A stretch of DNA of 55,650 nucleotides from DASSKP01 sp035695045 (GCA_035695045.1 DASSEX010000058.1:1-55650), one strand, 5' to 3'; positions 33,318 to 42,175 are shown, counted from the first letter of the stretch. Translations and numbers: made by a program. The notes: generated by a model from the letters alone, not told the origin.

Positions 33318-33748
33318 CCGAGGCCGAGCGACGGGAGCTCCACGACCTGGTCGAGCGCTACGCACAGGCTGTCGACCGCGCGGACGGCAAGGCGGTGGCG
33401 GAGCTCTTCGCCGACGACGGCGTCCTCGCACTGTGGATGGACCCGAGCAGCGACGAGCAGACCGGCGAACGCGTCGGCCACGAGCAGATCGCGACCGTCG
33501 GCGACGGCCTCAGCCGGTACGTCGCGACGCACCACACGATCTCCAGCCACACGAGCGTCGTCGACGGGATGCACGCGAACGGCGAGACCCTGTGCACCGC
33601 ACATCACGTGGTAGAGGCGAACGGCAAGCGCACCGACAAGGTGCTCTACCTTCGCTACCTCGACACCTTCACGCGCACGACCGACGGCTGGCGGTTCGCC
33701 CGGCGCGAGCTCTACGTGCAGTGGCAGTCGACGCTTCCCGTCGACTAG
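33314..33748 (+). CDS. SnoaL/NTF2-like protein
   Basis: 144 residues. Helix RRELHDLVERYAQAVDRAD, then AVAELFADDGVLALWMD, and the terminal strands LRYLDTFTRTTDGWRFARRE are typical SnoaL_4/NTF2-like features. The start is TTG at 33314, overlapping the preceding stop. Co-translation with an F420 oxidoreductase suggests a role as isomerase, dehydratase or accessory subunit in the same step. The 3' end overlaps the convergent SDR by four bases. Confidence 0.84.
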   Translation: MTEAERRELHDLVERYAQAVDRADGKAVAELFADDGVLALWMDPSSDEQTGERVGHEQIATVGDGLSRYVATHHTISSHTSVVDGMHANGETLCTAHHVVEANGKRTDKVLYLRYLDTFTRTTDGWRFARRELYVQWQSTLPVD

Positions 33749-34584
33749 CGCCAGTCCGGGTGCAGACCCTTCTCGAGCGCCAGCTTGAGGCCGGAGACGG
33801 TCTGCCCGTCGAGCGCCGACGCCTCGCTCGAGGTCGCGAGCCACGCGACAGCCGCGGCCGGGGCGGAAGGCGGGGCGCCGGAGTAGCGGCCCTCGAGGCC
33901 GAGTCGTTCGGCGTTGGCACGCATCCGCTCGGTCAGCACGTGCCCCGGGTCCACGTTGACGGCAACGATCCCGGCGTCGCCGTACTCGACGGCGACATGG
34001 CCGGCGAGCCGGTGGAATGCGGCTTTCGAAGCGGCGTACGCATAGCCCCAGCCGCCGCTGCCGACAGGTGCGGTCGGCTCATGGGTGGCGGCGTACGACG
34101 TCATCGAGATGACGCGGCCGTCGCCCGAGGCGCTGAGCAGCGGCAGAGCGGCCTGGACCAGGACGAGCTGCGCGACGACGTTGGCCATCAGCTTCGTCGT
34201 CAGCATCTCCGGCGTCGTGTCCGCCAGCCGCAGCATGCTGCCGGCGCCGGTGTGCACCGCGTTGAGGACGAGCACGTCCAGCCGACCGAAGCGCTCGCCG
34301 GTCTGCGCAACCGCCGCGCGCAGCGAGTCGTGGTCGAGCAGGTCCGCCACGACGGCGAACGAGTCGACGCCTCGTTGCTCCACCTCGGCCGCGGTGCGCT
34401 CCAGACTGCCCTCGACGGACGCTCCGGCACCCACGTCCGAGTCGTCGATGCCGGTGCCTTCGGTGCGGGTTCGCGCAGTGACGGCGACGTCGAGACCCGA
34501 GTCGGCGAGCGCATGCGCGCAGGCGCGGCCGATGCCGCGACTCGCGCCGGTGACGAGCGCGACCCGGCGACCGGTGGAAGGCAC
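33745..34584 (-). CDS. Short-chain dehydrogenase/reductase
   Basis: 279 residues. Cofactor loop TGASRGIGRA; the usual NNAG is LNAVHTG; catalytic Ser is in SMTSYAA and Tyr/Lys in YAYAASKAAF. A loop of about 25 residues after the second strand (GTGIDDSDVGAGASVEGSLE) is typical of subfamilies with an N-terminal SDR motif plus acidic insertion. Substrate unknown. It is divergent from the alcohol dehydrogenase, whose start is 37 bases away. Confidence 0.88.
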   Translation of the reverse strand: MPSTGRRVALVTGASRGIGRACAHALADSGLDVAVTARTRTEGTGIDDSDVGAGASVEGSLERTAAEVEQRGVDSFAVVADLLDHDSLRAAVAQTGERFGRLDVLVLNAVHTGAGSMLRLADTTPEMLTTKLMANVVAQLVLVQAALPLLSASGDGRVISMTSYAATHEPTAPVGSGGWGYAYAASKAAFHRLAGHVAVEYGDAGIVAVNVDPGHVLTERMRANAERLGLEGRYSGAPPSAPAAAVAWLATSSEASALDGQTVSGLKLALEKGLHPDWR

Positions 34585-34621
34585 GCCGAGACTCTAAGTG
34601 CAGGCGATCTAGGCTGCCGCG

Positions 34622-35641
34622 GTGCGCGCCTACCGACTGCTCGACTGGCAGCAGCCCGGCTTCGACGACATCCCCGAACCCGAGCCAGCCGCCGGCGAGG
34701 TGCTCGTCCGCGTCGGCGGTGTCGGGCTCTGCCACTCGGACGTGCTGTTCCTCGAGTCGCCTGCAGGCGTCCTGCCGTACGACGTCCCCTTCACCCTGGG
34801 CCACGAGACAGCGGGCTGGGTCGAGGCACTCGGTGAGGGTGTCGACGACCTGGCGGTGGGCGACGGCGTCGCCGTCGCGTGCATGTCGCCGTGCTGGACG
34901 TGCCGATGGTGCACTCGCGGTGCCGACAACTACTGCGTCAACTCGTGGCGGGGCCGCGGCTTCGGTCTCGACGGCGGACTCGCGCCGCTCATCGCCGTGC
35001 ACCGACGTGAGCTGGCGCCACTCGGCGGCCTCGACCCGCGTGTCGTCGCGCCGCTGACCGATGCGGGAGCGACGTCGTACCACGCCGTGCAGCGGGTGCG
35101 CGCGAAGCTGCCGGCCGAAGGCGCGACCGTCGTCGTGATCGGCGTCGGCGGGCTCGGCGGCTATGCGGTGCAGTGGCTGCGCTTGCAGACGTCGGCGCGC
35201 ATCGTCGCGGTCGAGGCGCGCGAGTCGCGGATGCAGGCGGCGCGCGCGATGGGCGCCGACGAGGTGGTCGAGGCGGGTGACGGCTTGTCGCGGCGGTTGC
35301 GGGAGGCGGTGGGTGTCGACGGCGCCGACGGGGTCCTGGACTTCGTCGGGACCGACGCGACGCTCAATGCCGCCATCCGCAACGCGGCGACGATGGGTGC
35401 GGTGGCGATGGTCGGCCAGGGCTTCGGCACCGCGCAGGTCCGCTGGGGTCAGCTCCGCCACGACTGCGACGTCTTCATCCCGCAGGGCGCGGCGATCGCC
35501 GAGCTGCACGAGGTCGTCGCGCTCGCGCAGCAGCACGAGCTGCGGCACGACGTCGAGCAGTTCTCGTTCGACGACGCTCCGACGGCCTACGAGCGGTTGC
35601 GTGCCGGCCGCCTCGAGGGCCGTGCTGTCGTCATCCCGTGA
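34622..35641 (+). CDS. Zinc-dependent alcohol dehydrogenase (MDR family)
   Basis: 339 residues. Catalytic zinc ligands are Cys in GLCHSDV and His-Glu in LGHETAGWVE. The structural zinc site is intact as CWTCRWCTRGADNYC (C-x2-C-x2-C-x7-C). The Rossmann loop is GVGGLGGYA. It should oxidise an alcohol with NAD(P). GTG start at 34622. Its last 55 bases overlap the end of the convergent FetB-type gene. Confidence 0.9.
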   Translation: MRAYRLLDWQQPGFDDIPEPEPAAGEVLVRVGGVGLCHSDVLFLESPAGVLPYDVPFTLGHETAGWVEALGEGVDDLAVGDGVAVACMSPCWTCRWCTRGADNYCVNSWRGRGFGLDGGLAPLIAVHRRELAPLGGLDPRVVAPLTDAGATSYHAVQRVRAKLPAEGATVVVIGVGGLGGYAVQWLRLQTSARIVAVEARESRMQAARAMGADEVVEAGDGLSRRLREAVGVDGADGVLDFVGTDATLNAAIRNAATMGAVAMVGQGFGTAQVRWGQLRHDCDVFIPQGAAIAELHEVVALAQQHELRHDVEQFSFDDAPTAYERLRAGRLEGRAVVIP

Positions 35642-36435
35642 CGTAGCAACGGGCGCAGACGATGCGCCTCGTCGAAGATCGTGTGCTCGACCATCCGCCC
35701 CGCTACGAGACCGGCGACCGCCCACGCGCCGAGCAACATGTACATCACGACGATCTGGTAGCGGATGGCGTCCAGCGGCGGGACGCCGGCGATGATCAGG
35801 CCCGTCATCGCGCCCGGCAACGAGATGAGTCCCACGACCTTCGTGGTGTCGATCGTCGGCACGAGCGCGTTTCGCAACGCGGCGCGCAGCTGCGGTGCGA
35901 AAGCCTGCCTCGCCGACTGTCCGAGCGCGAGGCGCGCCTCGACCTGCGGCCGGTTCTCGCTCACCGCGTCCCGGATGCGCAGCAACGTCAACGACGTCGC
36001 CTGCAGAGCACCCGAGACGACCATCCCTCCGATCGGGACCAGCACCCGCGGCTCGGTCGTCACGGCATGGGTGACGACCAGCAGTCCGAGCGTCACGGCG
36101 ACGGCGACGGCGACGGCCGTCGTCGAGACGGCGCGGACACCGCGCAGCCCGCGTCCGCGTCGGGCGGACACTCCCCCGGCGACGAGCACCATCGCCGCGA
36201 CCCAGCCGAGTGAGCCGGCAAGCCCGGCATGCTCGAAGAGCCACGCCAGCAGCGCCCCGACGGCGACGAGCTGCACGGCCGCGCGCACCGTTGCGACGGC
36301 GACCTCACGCGCGAGCCCGAGCCGTTCGCGGGCGACGACCGCGATGCATGCGGCGACGAGCAGCGCGCTCGCCGCGACAGCGGGCCACGACGGCACGTAG
36401 ACGTGGTGAGCGGCGACCGCCTGCGCGACCGTCAC
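35587..36435 (-). CDS. fetB: FetB-type (UPF0014) ABC permease
   Basis: A 282-residue polytopic membrane protein of the UPF0014/FetB family, which with an ATPase exports iron in Escherichia coli. About seven hydrophobic segments are visible. The conserved motif is ALVPTIDTTKVVGLISLPGA, then MTGLIIAGVPPLDAIRYQIV. Its GTG start overlaps the FetA-type stop (GTGA at 36432-36435), so the two are translated together. Confidence 0.87.
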   Translation of the reverse strand: MTVAQAVAAHHVYVPSWPAVAASALLVAACIAVVARERLGLAREVAVATVRAAVQLVAVGALLAWLFEHAGLAGSLGWVAAMVLVAGGVSARRGRGLRGVRAVSTTAVAVAVAVTLGLLVVTHAVTTEPRVLVPIGGMVVSGALQATSLTLLRIRDAVSENRPQVEARLALGQSARQAFAPQLRAALRNALVPTIDTTKVVGLISLPGAMTGLIIAGVPPLDAIRYQIVVMYMLLGAWAVAGLVAGRMVEHTIFDEAHRLRPLLRHGMTTARPSRRPARNRS

Positions 36436-37169
36436 GAAACACCCGCAAGGAACGCCCGGGCCTCCGATGAGGACGGCTCATCCAAGACGCGCGCAGCGGG
36501 CCCGGCATCGACGACACGGCCGGCCACGACGACGACCACGTCGTCCGCCAGCCGGCGCGCCTGGCGCAGGTCGTGGCAGACCAGGACGAGGGTCAGCCCG
36601 CGGTCGAGCAGGCCGCGGAGCACCTGCTCGACCGCGTTGGCCGCGAACGCGTCGAGCGCCGACGTCGGCTCGTCGGCCAGCAGAACCTCGGGTCGGACCG
36701 CGACCGCCCGCGCCAGGCAGACCCGCTGTCCCTCGCCGCCCGAGAGGCCAGGGGTCTCTCGGTGCAGGAACTCCACGGGCAGGTCGACCTCGGCGAGCAG
36801 GTGGGTCGCCGCCTGCTCGGCGAGTGCGGGGTCGGCCACGCGCAGGTCGTCGAGCACGGTGTCGCCGAGCAGCACCGGCCGCTGCTGCACCAGCCCCACC
36901 TGCCGGCGCAGCGACAGGACGTCGTACGTCGCGATCGGCGCGCCGCGGTATCGCACCGTGCCGGTCGAGGGCTCCTCGAGCCGGTTGAGCAGCCGCAGCA
37001 ACGTCGACTTGCCCGCTCCGCTCGGACCGACGATCGCGGTGCACCTTCCGGTGCCGATCGTCAGCGTGACCTGCGACAGCGGGTGGCTGTGCGTCGCACC
37101 GGAGCCACGGGTCACCGTGACCTCATCCAGCTCGAACACCGGCGCCGCCATGACCTCCATGATGGTCAC
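36432..37169 (-). CDS. fetA: FetA-type ABC ATPase
   Basis: A 245-residue ATPase. Walker A is GPSGAGKSTL, the signature LSGGEGQRVCLARAV, Walker B VLLADEPTSALD, and the H-loop VLVCHDLRQA. Partnership with the FetB-type permease makes iron or another metal efflux the best guess. The start is uncertain: GTG 37169, ATG 37160 or ATG 37151; the only GGAGG lies two bases before the last and is too close to be convincing. It begins 22 bases after the aldehyde dehydrogenase and may be read through from it. Confidence 0.85.
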   Translation of the reverse strand: MTIMEVMAAPVFELDEVTVTRGSGATHSHPLSQVTLTIGTGRCTAIVGPSGAGKSTLLRLLNRLEEPSTGTVRYRGAPIATYDVLSLRRQVGLVQQRPVLLGDTVLDDLRVADPALAEQAATHLLAEVDLPVEFLHRETPGLSGGEGQRVCLARAVAVRPEVLLADEPTSALDAFAANAVEQVLRGLLDRGLTLVLVCHDLRQARRLADDVVVVVAGRVVDAGPAARVLDEPSSSEARAFLAGVS

Positions 37170-37191
37170 CGGGCGCTTCGGCCCCGGAGGG

Positions 37192-38646
37192 TCAGGCCGA
37201 GGTGTAGCCCAACGGCATCAGCACGCTCTTCAGCTCGCAGAACGCCGACAGGCCCTCGGGACCGTCCTCGCGGCCGATGCCCGAGCACTTGAAGCCACCG
37301 AACGGAGAGCCCATGTCGAAGGCGTACCAGTTGATGCCGTAGGTGCCGGTGCGCACGCGCTTGGCGATCTCGTAACCGTGGTCCACGTCCGCCGTCCACA
37401 CCGAGCCGGCAAGGCCGTAGTCGCTGTCGTTGGCGATCGTGACGGCTTCTTCCTCCGTGTCGTAAGGGATGACCGACAGCACGGGCCCGAAGATCTCCTC
37501 CTGGGCGATCGTCATCTTCGTGTCGACGTCCTTGAAGACGGTCGGCTCGACGTACCAGCCCACGTCGAGACCGGCTGGCCGGCCGCCGCCGAGCACGAGC
37601 TTCGCGCCCTCGGACTTGCCCTTCTCGATGTAGCTCTCGACCCGGTCGCGCTGGCGCTCCGCGACCAGCGGGCCGAGCTGCGTCGCGGGGTCGGTCGGGT
37701 CGCCGACGGTGAACGTCTTCGCCGCCTCGACCAGTGCCTCCGTGACCTCGTCGTAGCGGGTGCGCGGGGCGAGGATGCGGGTCTGCGCGACGCAGGCCTG
37801 GCCGGTGTTCATCAGACCGGACATCACGAGCATGTACGCCGACGACGCGAGGTCGACGTCGTCGAGCACGATCGCCGCGGACTTGCCGCCGAGCTCGAGC
37901 GAGACCCGCTTGAGCCGTTCGGTCGCGAGTGCGCCGACCTTGCGGCCGGCGGCGGTCGATCCGGTGAACGACACCTTGTCGACACCCGGGTGGGTGACGA
38001 GGTACTCGCTGACCTCGCGGTCGGCCGGCAGCACCGACAGCACGCCTTCGGGCAGACCGGCTTCCTGGAACAGCCCTCCGAGCCAGAGCGCGTCGATCGG
38101 TGTCTCCGGCGCGGGCTTGAGGATGACCGTGCACCCCGCGAGCAACGCGGGGATCAGCTTGTTGATCGCGATGAACAGCGGGACGTTCCACGGGATGATC
38201 GCCGCGACGACGCCGACCGGTTCCCGCCGCACCCGGGTCTCCCCGAACATGCCGTGGCGTGTCTCTTCCCACGGGAAGGTCTCGGCGAGGCCGTCATAGA
38301 CACCGAGCACCGCCTGCGCCGGCGTCCACATCATCATCTGGACCGTCGACGTGGGCGCGCCCATCTCCGAGGTGATGATGCCGCTGACGTCGTCGATCCG
38401 GCTCGTGAGCAGCTCGGCGAACCGCTTGAGGACCGCCGCGCGCTCCTGCGGCGGCGTCTGCGGCCACGGGCCGCTGTCGAACGCGCGCCGGGCCGCCGCG
38501 ACGGCGGCGTCGACATCCGCCTCGAGGGCTTCCGGGACCGACCCGACGACCTCGAGCGTCGCGGGTGAGCGGACCTCGATCCGCTGGCCGCTCGACGGTT
38601 TGGTCCACTCGCCGCCGATGAGCAGCTCGTCGTAGGTCGTGGTCAT
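37192..38646 (-). CDS. Aldehyde dehydrogenase (NAD-dependent)
   Basis: A 484-residue ALDH. The catalytic Cys lies in MNTGQACVAQTR, the general-base Glu in LELGGKSAAIV, the cofactor region is FTGSTAAGRKVG, and EEIFGPVLSVI follows. The family covers broad aldehyde-to-acid oxidations; in lipid catabolism it converts terminal aldehydes made by P450s or alcohol dehydrogenases. ATG 38646 has GGAAGGA upstream; the open frame extends far beyond it, but through operator E and with no ALDH similarity. Confidence 0.92.
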   Translation of the reverse strand: MTTTYDELLIGGEWTKPSSGQRIEVRSPATLEVVGSVPEALEADVDAAVAAARRAFDSGPWPQTPPQERAAVLKRFAELLTSRIDDVSGIITSEMGAPTSTVQMMMWTPAQAVLGVYDGLAETFPWEETRHGMFGETRVRREPVGVVAAIIPWNVPLFIAINKLIPALLAGCTVILKPAPETPIDALWLGGLFQEAGLPEGVLSVLPADREVSEYLVTHPGVDKVSFTGSTAAGRKVGALATERLKRVSLELGGKSAAIVLDDVDLASSAYMLVMSGLMNTGQACVAQTRILAPRTRYDEVTEALVEAAKTFTVGDPTDPATQLGPLVAERQRDRVESYIEKGKSEGAKLVLGGGRPAGLDVGWYVEPTVFKDVDTKMTIAQEEIFGPVLSVIPYDTEEEAVTIANDSDYGLAGSVWTADVDHGYEIAKRVRTGTYGINWYAFDMGSPFGGFKCSGIGREDGPEGLSAFCELKSVLMPLGYTSA

Positions 38647-38678
38647 GCGCGTCCTTCCACCGGGGTCGACCAGCATTA

Positions 38679-38695
38679 TGTGACGACCCGTCAGA
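38679..38695. promoter_or_regulatory. Operator copy E of the TCTGAC-N5-GTCAGA family
   Basis: TGTGACGACCCGTCAGA contains the 15-base core shared with operators A and F. It lies 32 bases upstream of the aldehyde dehydrogenase and 74 bases upstream of the divergent lipoprotein. Confidence 0.75.
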
Positions 38696-38769
38696 TTTGT
38701 CGTGGCCGACCCTGGGCGAAGGCGCGGAAATGCCGGTGCAAGCCGCCGCGCGGCGTTAGCGTCGCGACC

Positions 38770-39282
38770 ATGATCCGACTTCGCGCTGTGGTCCCGGGCC
38801 TCGTTCTGGCCGCTCTCGTCTCCGCGTGCGGCGGTGGCAGCAGCGGCGGCGCCAAGGGCGGCAGCACTCCCCCGCCGACGACGCCGGGCACGCCGCAGGT
38901 CTCGGCGACCGCGCCGGCCGACCCGACCGCGGCGAAGGCGGAGATCAAGGCCAACTGGACGAAGTTCTACGCCTACAAGACAACTCCGGCCCAGGCCGCC
39001 GCACTGCTGGAGGACGGCGACCAGATGAGTGGCGCACTCGCCTTCGCCCGGCAGGAGCAGGCGAAGAGCCACATCAGGCAGAACGTGCAGGTGAAGGTCA
39101 TCACCTTCACCGACGCGACCCACGCCAACGTCACCTATGCACTGCTCAACGGCAACACCGCACTCCTGCCGTCGGCGAGCGGCGTCGCGGTCTTCGTCGA
39201 CGGCACCTGGAAGGTCAGCAAGACGAGCTTCTGCACCCTCGTGCTGCTCGGGGCCAATGGCAAGCCGGTGCCCGGGTGCTGA
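38770..39282 (+). CDS. Lipoprotein of unknown function
   Basis: 170 residues. The signal ends LVSAC with Cys20 as the lipidation site. A Gly/Ser then Pro/Thr linker precedes a globular domain of about 120 residues (AEIKANWTKFYAYKTTPAQA ... VFVDGTWKVSKTSFCTL), which looks NTF2-like or like small actinobacterial low-complexity-linked lipoproteins. It is flanked by operators E and F. Operator F begins one base after its stop, so it might be transcribed into the synthetase operon. Function unknown; a surface helper for lipid uptake is possible. Confidence 0.8.
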   Translation: MIRLRAVVPGLVLAALVSACGGGSSGGAKGGSTPPPTTPGTPQVSATAPADPTAAKAEIKANWTKFYAYKTTPAQAAALLEDGDQMSGALAFARQEQAKSHIRQNVQVKVITFTDATHANVTYALLNGNTALLPSASGVAVFVDGTWKVSKTSFCTLVLLGANGKPVPGC

Positions 39283-39299
39283 TCTGACGGGTCGTCATA
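39283..39299. promoter_or_regulatory. Operator copy F of the TCTGAC-N5-GTCAGA family
   Basis: TCTGACGGGTCGTCATA; on the other strand it reads TATGACGACCCGTCAGA, sharing the 15-base core with operators A and E. It ends ten bases before the GTG start of the FadD19-like gene. Confidence 0.75.
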
Positions 39300-39309
39300 T
39301 ATTCGGCCG

Positions 39310-40938
39310 GTGAGTGGCTTCAACCTGGCCGACCTGTTCGAACGAGTCGCCGACGCCGTCCCTGACCGCGAGGTCATCGTCTCGCCTGCGCGCCGGCTGA
39401 CCTTCGCGCAGCTCGACGACCGCGCCAACCGGCTGGCCAACGTCTTCGCGGCGGCCGGCATCGGGTCGGGTGACCACATCGGCCTCCAGCTGCTCAACGG
39501 CTCGGAGTACCTCGAGGGGATGCTCGCCGCCTTCAAGCTCTCGGCGGTCCCGGTCAACGTCAACTTCCGGTACGTCGAGAACGAGCTACGCCACCTCTAC
39601 GACGACGCCGACCTCGTCGCGGTCGTCCACCACCGGCGGTTCTCGCCGAGGGTTGCGGCGGCGGCCGACTCGGCTCCCAAGGTGAAGCATCTGTTCGTCG
39701 TCGACGACGACAGCGGCGAGGACGTGTCGGGCGGTGCGGTCGACTACGAGCAGGCGCTCGCCGGGGCCGACGCCGCCCGGCCGAACGGCAGCGGCCGCAC
39801 GGGTGACGACCGCTACATCGCCTACACCGGCGGCACGACCGGTCTGCCGAAGGGGGTCGTCTGGCGGCAGGAGGACATCTTCTTCGCGGCCATGGGCGGC
39901 GGCGACGTCTTCCAGTCCGGCAACTTCATCAAGACGCCGGACGAGATCGTCGAACGGATCCCCGAGGTCGGCGGGACGATCCTGACGACGCCACCGCTGA
40001 TGCACGTCAGTGCGCAGTGGGGCGTCTTCCACTCGCTGTTCGCGGGCGGCCGCATCGTGTTCCCGCCACAGGGGGCCTTCGACGCGGATGCGATCTGGCG
40101 GCTGGTCGCCGACGAGGGCGTCAACATCCTGACGATCGTCGGCGACGCGATGGCCCGGCCGCTCGCCGATGCCTACGCGAGAGCCAAGGAGTCGGGGACG
40201 GCATACGACGCCTCCTCGCTCATCGTCATCGGGTCAGGCGGCGCCACGTTGTCGACGGCGGCGAAGGCGCGACTGGCCGAGCTGCTGCCCAACCTGATGA
40301 TCGTCGACGGGTTCGGCTCGTCGGAGACAGGCGTGGTCGGCAACAAGCTGCACGCGAGCGGCGACACGTCGACGTCACCGCGGTTCACCGTCAACGCGCA
40401 GACCAACGTCCTCGACGAGGACGGGAAGCCGGTCCAGCCCGGCAGCGGCAAGGTCGGCCGGCTCGCGCGCAAAGGACATGTGCCGCTCGGCTACTACAAG
40501 GACGAGAAGAAGACCGCGACGACCTTCCTCGAGATCGACGGCGAGCGGTGGGTGCTGCCCGGCGACAACGCTCTCGTCGAGGAGGACGGCACCGTGGTAC
40601 TGCTCGGCCGTGGCTCGACCTCGATCAACACCGGTGGCGAGAAGGTCTACCCGGAAGAGGTCGAGACGGCGCTGATGACGTCCGACGACGTCGCCGACGC
40701 GGTCGTCGTCGGCTTGCCGGACGAGCGGTGGGGCGAGCGGGTGGTCGCGGTCGTGAAGCCGGCCGCGGGCGCGACGCCGACGTTGGAGTCGCTCCAGGAA
40801 CATGCCCGAGCATCGCTGGCCGGCTACAAGCTGCCTCGGGCACTCGTGCTGGTCGACCACCTCGAGCGGACGCCGGCAGGAAAGCCCGACTACAAGTGGG
40901 CGAAGGAGAAGGCCGCCGCCGAGGCCGGCCAGGCGTGA
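39310..40938 (+). CDS. FadD19/FadD17-like acyl-CoA synthetase
   Basis: A 542-residue CoA ligase. VNVNFRYVENELRHLYDDAD, YTGGTTGLPKGVVWRQEDI, GDAMARPLADAY, GSSETGVVGN and GRGSTSINTGGEKVYPEEVE follow mycobacterial FadD19 closely as I recall it; FadD19 activates C26/C24 steroid side-chain acids. The catalytic Lys is in ERTPAGKPDYKWAK. GTG start at 39310, ten bases after operator F and without a strong ribosome-binding site. It heads an operon with an NTF2-like protein, an enoyl-CoA hydratase and a gamma-carbonic-anhydrase-like protein. Confidence 0.9.
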   Translation: MSGFNLADLFERVADAVPDREVIVSPARRLTFAQLDDRANRLANVFAAAGIGSGDHIGLQLLNGSEYLEGMLAAFKLSAVPVNVNFRYVENELRHLYDDADLVAVVHHRRFSPRVAAAADSAPKVKHLFVVDDDSGEDVSGGAVDYEQALAGADAARPNGSGRTGDDRYIAYTGGTTGLPKGVVWRQEDIFFAAMGGGDVFQSGNFIKTPDEIVERIPEVGGTILTTPPLMHVSAQWGVFHSLFAGGRIVFPPQGAFDADAIWRLVADEGVNILTIVGDAMARPLADAYARAKESGTAYDASSLIVIGSGGATLSTAAKARLAELLPNLMIVDGFGSSETGVVGNKLHASGDTSTSPRFTVNAQTNVLDEDGKPVQPGSGKVGRLARKGHVPLGYYKDEKKTATTFLEIDGERWVLPGDNALVEEDGTVVLLGRGSTSINTGGEKVYPEEVETALMTSDDVADAVVVGLPDERWGERVVAVVKPAAGATPTLESLQEHARASLAGYKLPRALVLVDHLERTPAGKPDYKWAKEKAAAEAGQA

Positions 40939-41381
40939 GCGACCCCGTCACCGAACTGGCGGACCGTCTCGCCATCCAGGACCTGATCGCGCGCTATCCG
41001 ATCGCGGTCGACGGCCGTGACTGGGACGCGCTCGACGACCTGTTCACCGCGGATGCACGGATCGACTTCACCGCGTTCGGCGGACCCGCGGGAGACCTCG
41101 CGTCGATCAAGGTCTTCCTGCGCGACGCGCTCGGCGGCTTCCGCCGGACGCAGCACATGATGGGCCTGCCGGCGATCACGCTGTCGGGTGACCGAGCGAC
41201 GGCACGAACGTCGTGCAACAACCCGATGGTCATCGACGGCCCCGACGGCGAGACGTCGGTGTGGCTGATCGGGCTCTGGTACGACGACGAGTTCACGCGC
41301 ACCGCGGACGGCTGGCGGTTCGCGTCGCGCAAGCAGGAGCGCAGCTACTTCCTCACCGGGCTGAAGGACGCTCCCTCGTGA
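40935..41381 (+). CDS. SnoaL/NTF2-like protein
   Basis: 148 residues. RLAIQDLIARYPIAVDGRDW, then LDDLFTADARIDFTAFGG, and the closing strands FTRTADGWRFASRKQERSY are typical SnoaL_4. GTG at 40935 overlaps the synthetase stop, and its stop overlaps the hydratase start, so it is translated in lockstep with both. A dehydratase, isomerase or hydratase-accessory role is inferred. Confidence 0.86.
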   Translation: MSDPVTELADRLAIQDLIARYPIAVDGRDWDALDDLFTADARIDFTAFGGPAGDLASIKVFLRDALGGFRRTQHMMGLPAITLSGDRATARTSCNNPMVIDGPDGETSVWLIGLWYDDEFTRTADGWRFASRKQERSYFLTGLKDAPS

Positions 41382-42175
41382 GCTTCGTACGGGTGGAACG
41401 GCCGCGGGACGGCATTGCGCTCGTGACGCTCGACCGACCGGAGCGGATGAACGCGATGGCGTTCGACGTGATGATCCCGCTGCGTGAAGCGCTGGAGGAG
41501 GTCAGCCGCGACAACGGCGTCCGGGTCGTCGTGCTGACCGGTGCCGGCGGCGCCTTCTGCTCCGGTGCCGACCTCGAGGACCCGGGCCGGGTGCCGGGGA
41601 TCGAGGGACTGACCCTTCCCACCATCGCGTTGCGGTCGATGCAGCTGCTCGACGACGTCATCCTCACGATCCGTCGCATGCACCAGCCGGTGATCGCCGC
41701 CGTCAACGGGCCGGCGATCGGCGGCGGCTTCTGCCTCGCGCTCGTCTGCGACATCCGGCTCGCCGCACCTGCGGCGTACTTCCGCGCTGCCGGCATCGTC
41801 AACGGACTGACCGCGAGCGAGCTCGGCATCAGCTACCTGCTCCCCCGCGCGGTCGGCAGCGCCCGCGCCGCCGAGATCATGCTCACGGGGAGAGACGTCG
41901 CGGCGGACGAGGCCGAACGGATCGGACTGGTCAGCTCGGTGAGCCACGACCTGCTCGACGCTGCCTATGCAGTGGCGGACCGGATCCTCGGCTTCAGCCG
42001 ACCGGGGGTCGAGCTGACCAAGCGCATGCTCTGGGCCAGCCTCGACGCGGCGAGCATGCAGGCGCACATGGACCACGAGGGCGTGGCGCAGCTGTTCGTC
42101 CGGCTGACGACGCGCAACTTCGAGGAAGCGGTCGCTGCCCGCAAGGAGAAGCGCACACCCGACTTCAAGGACTGA
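41378..42175 (+). CDS. Enoyl-CoA hydratase/isomerase (crotonase family)
   Basis: 265 residues. The oxyanion-hole segments are GAFCSGADLEDP and GPAIGGGFCLALVCDIRLA; the region of the second catalytic Glu is GLTASELGISYLLPRAVG. The place of the first catalytic Glu is occupied by other residues as far as I can judge by eye, so a hydratase/isomerase distinction is not safe. It adds water to, or isomerises, the enoyl-CoA in beta-oxidation. GTG start overlapping the NTF2-like stop. Confidence 0.88.
   Translation: MSFVRVERPRDGIALVTLDRPERMNAMAFDVMIPLREALEEVSRDNGVRVVVLTGAGGAFCSGADLEDPGRVPGIEGLTLPTIALRSMQLLDDVILTIRRMHQPVIAAVNGPAIGGGFCLALVCDIRLAAPAAYFRAAGIVNGLTASELGISYLLPRAVGSARAAEIMLTGRDVAADEAERIGLVSSVSHDLLDAAYAVADRILGFSRPGVELTKRMLWASLDAASMQAHMDHEGVAQLFVRLTTRNFEEAVAARKEKRTPDFKD

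Noticed and set aside
34079..36244. A 721-codon frame open on the minus strand
   Set aside because: It overlaps the SDR, the alcohol dehydrogenase and the FetB-type gene, all of which have clear family motifs in other frames.
36229..38568. A 779-codon frame open on the plus strand
   Set aside because: It runs antisense to the FetB/FetA and aldehyde dehydrogenase genes, is rich in Arg, Pro and His, and is a by-product of high GC content.
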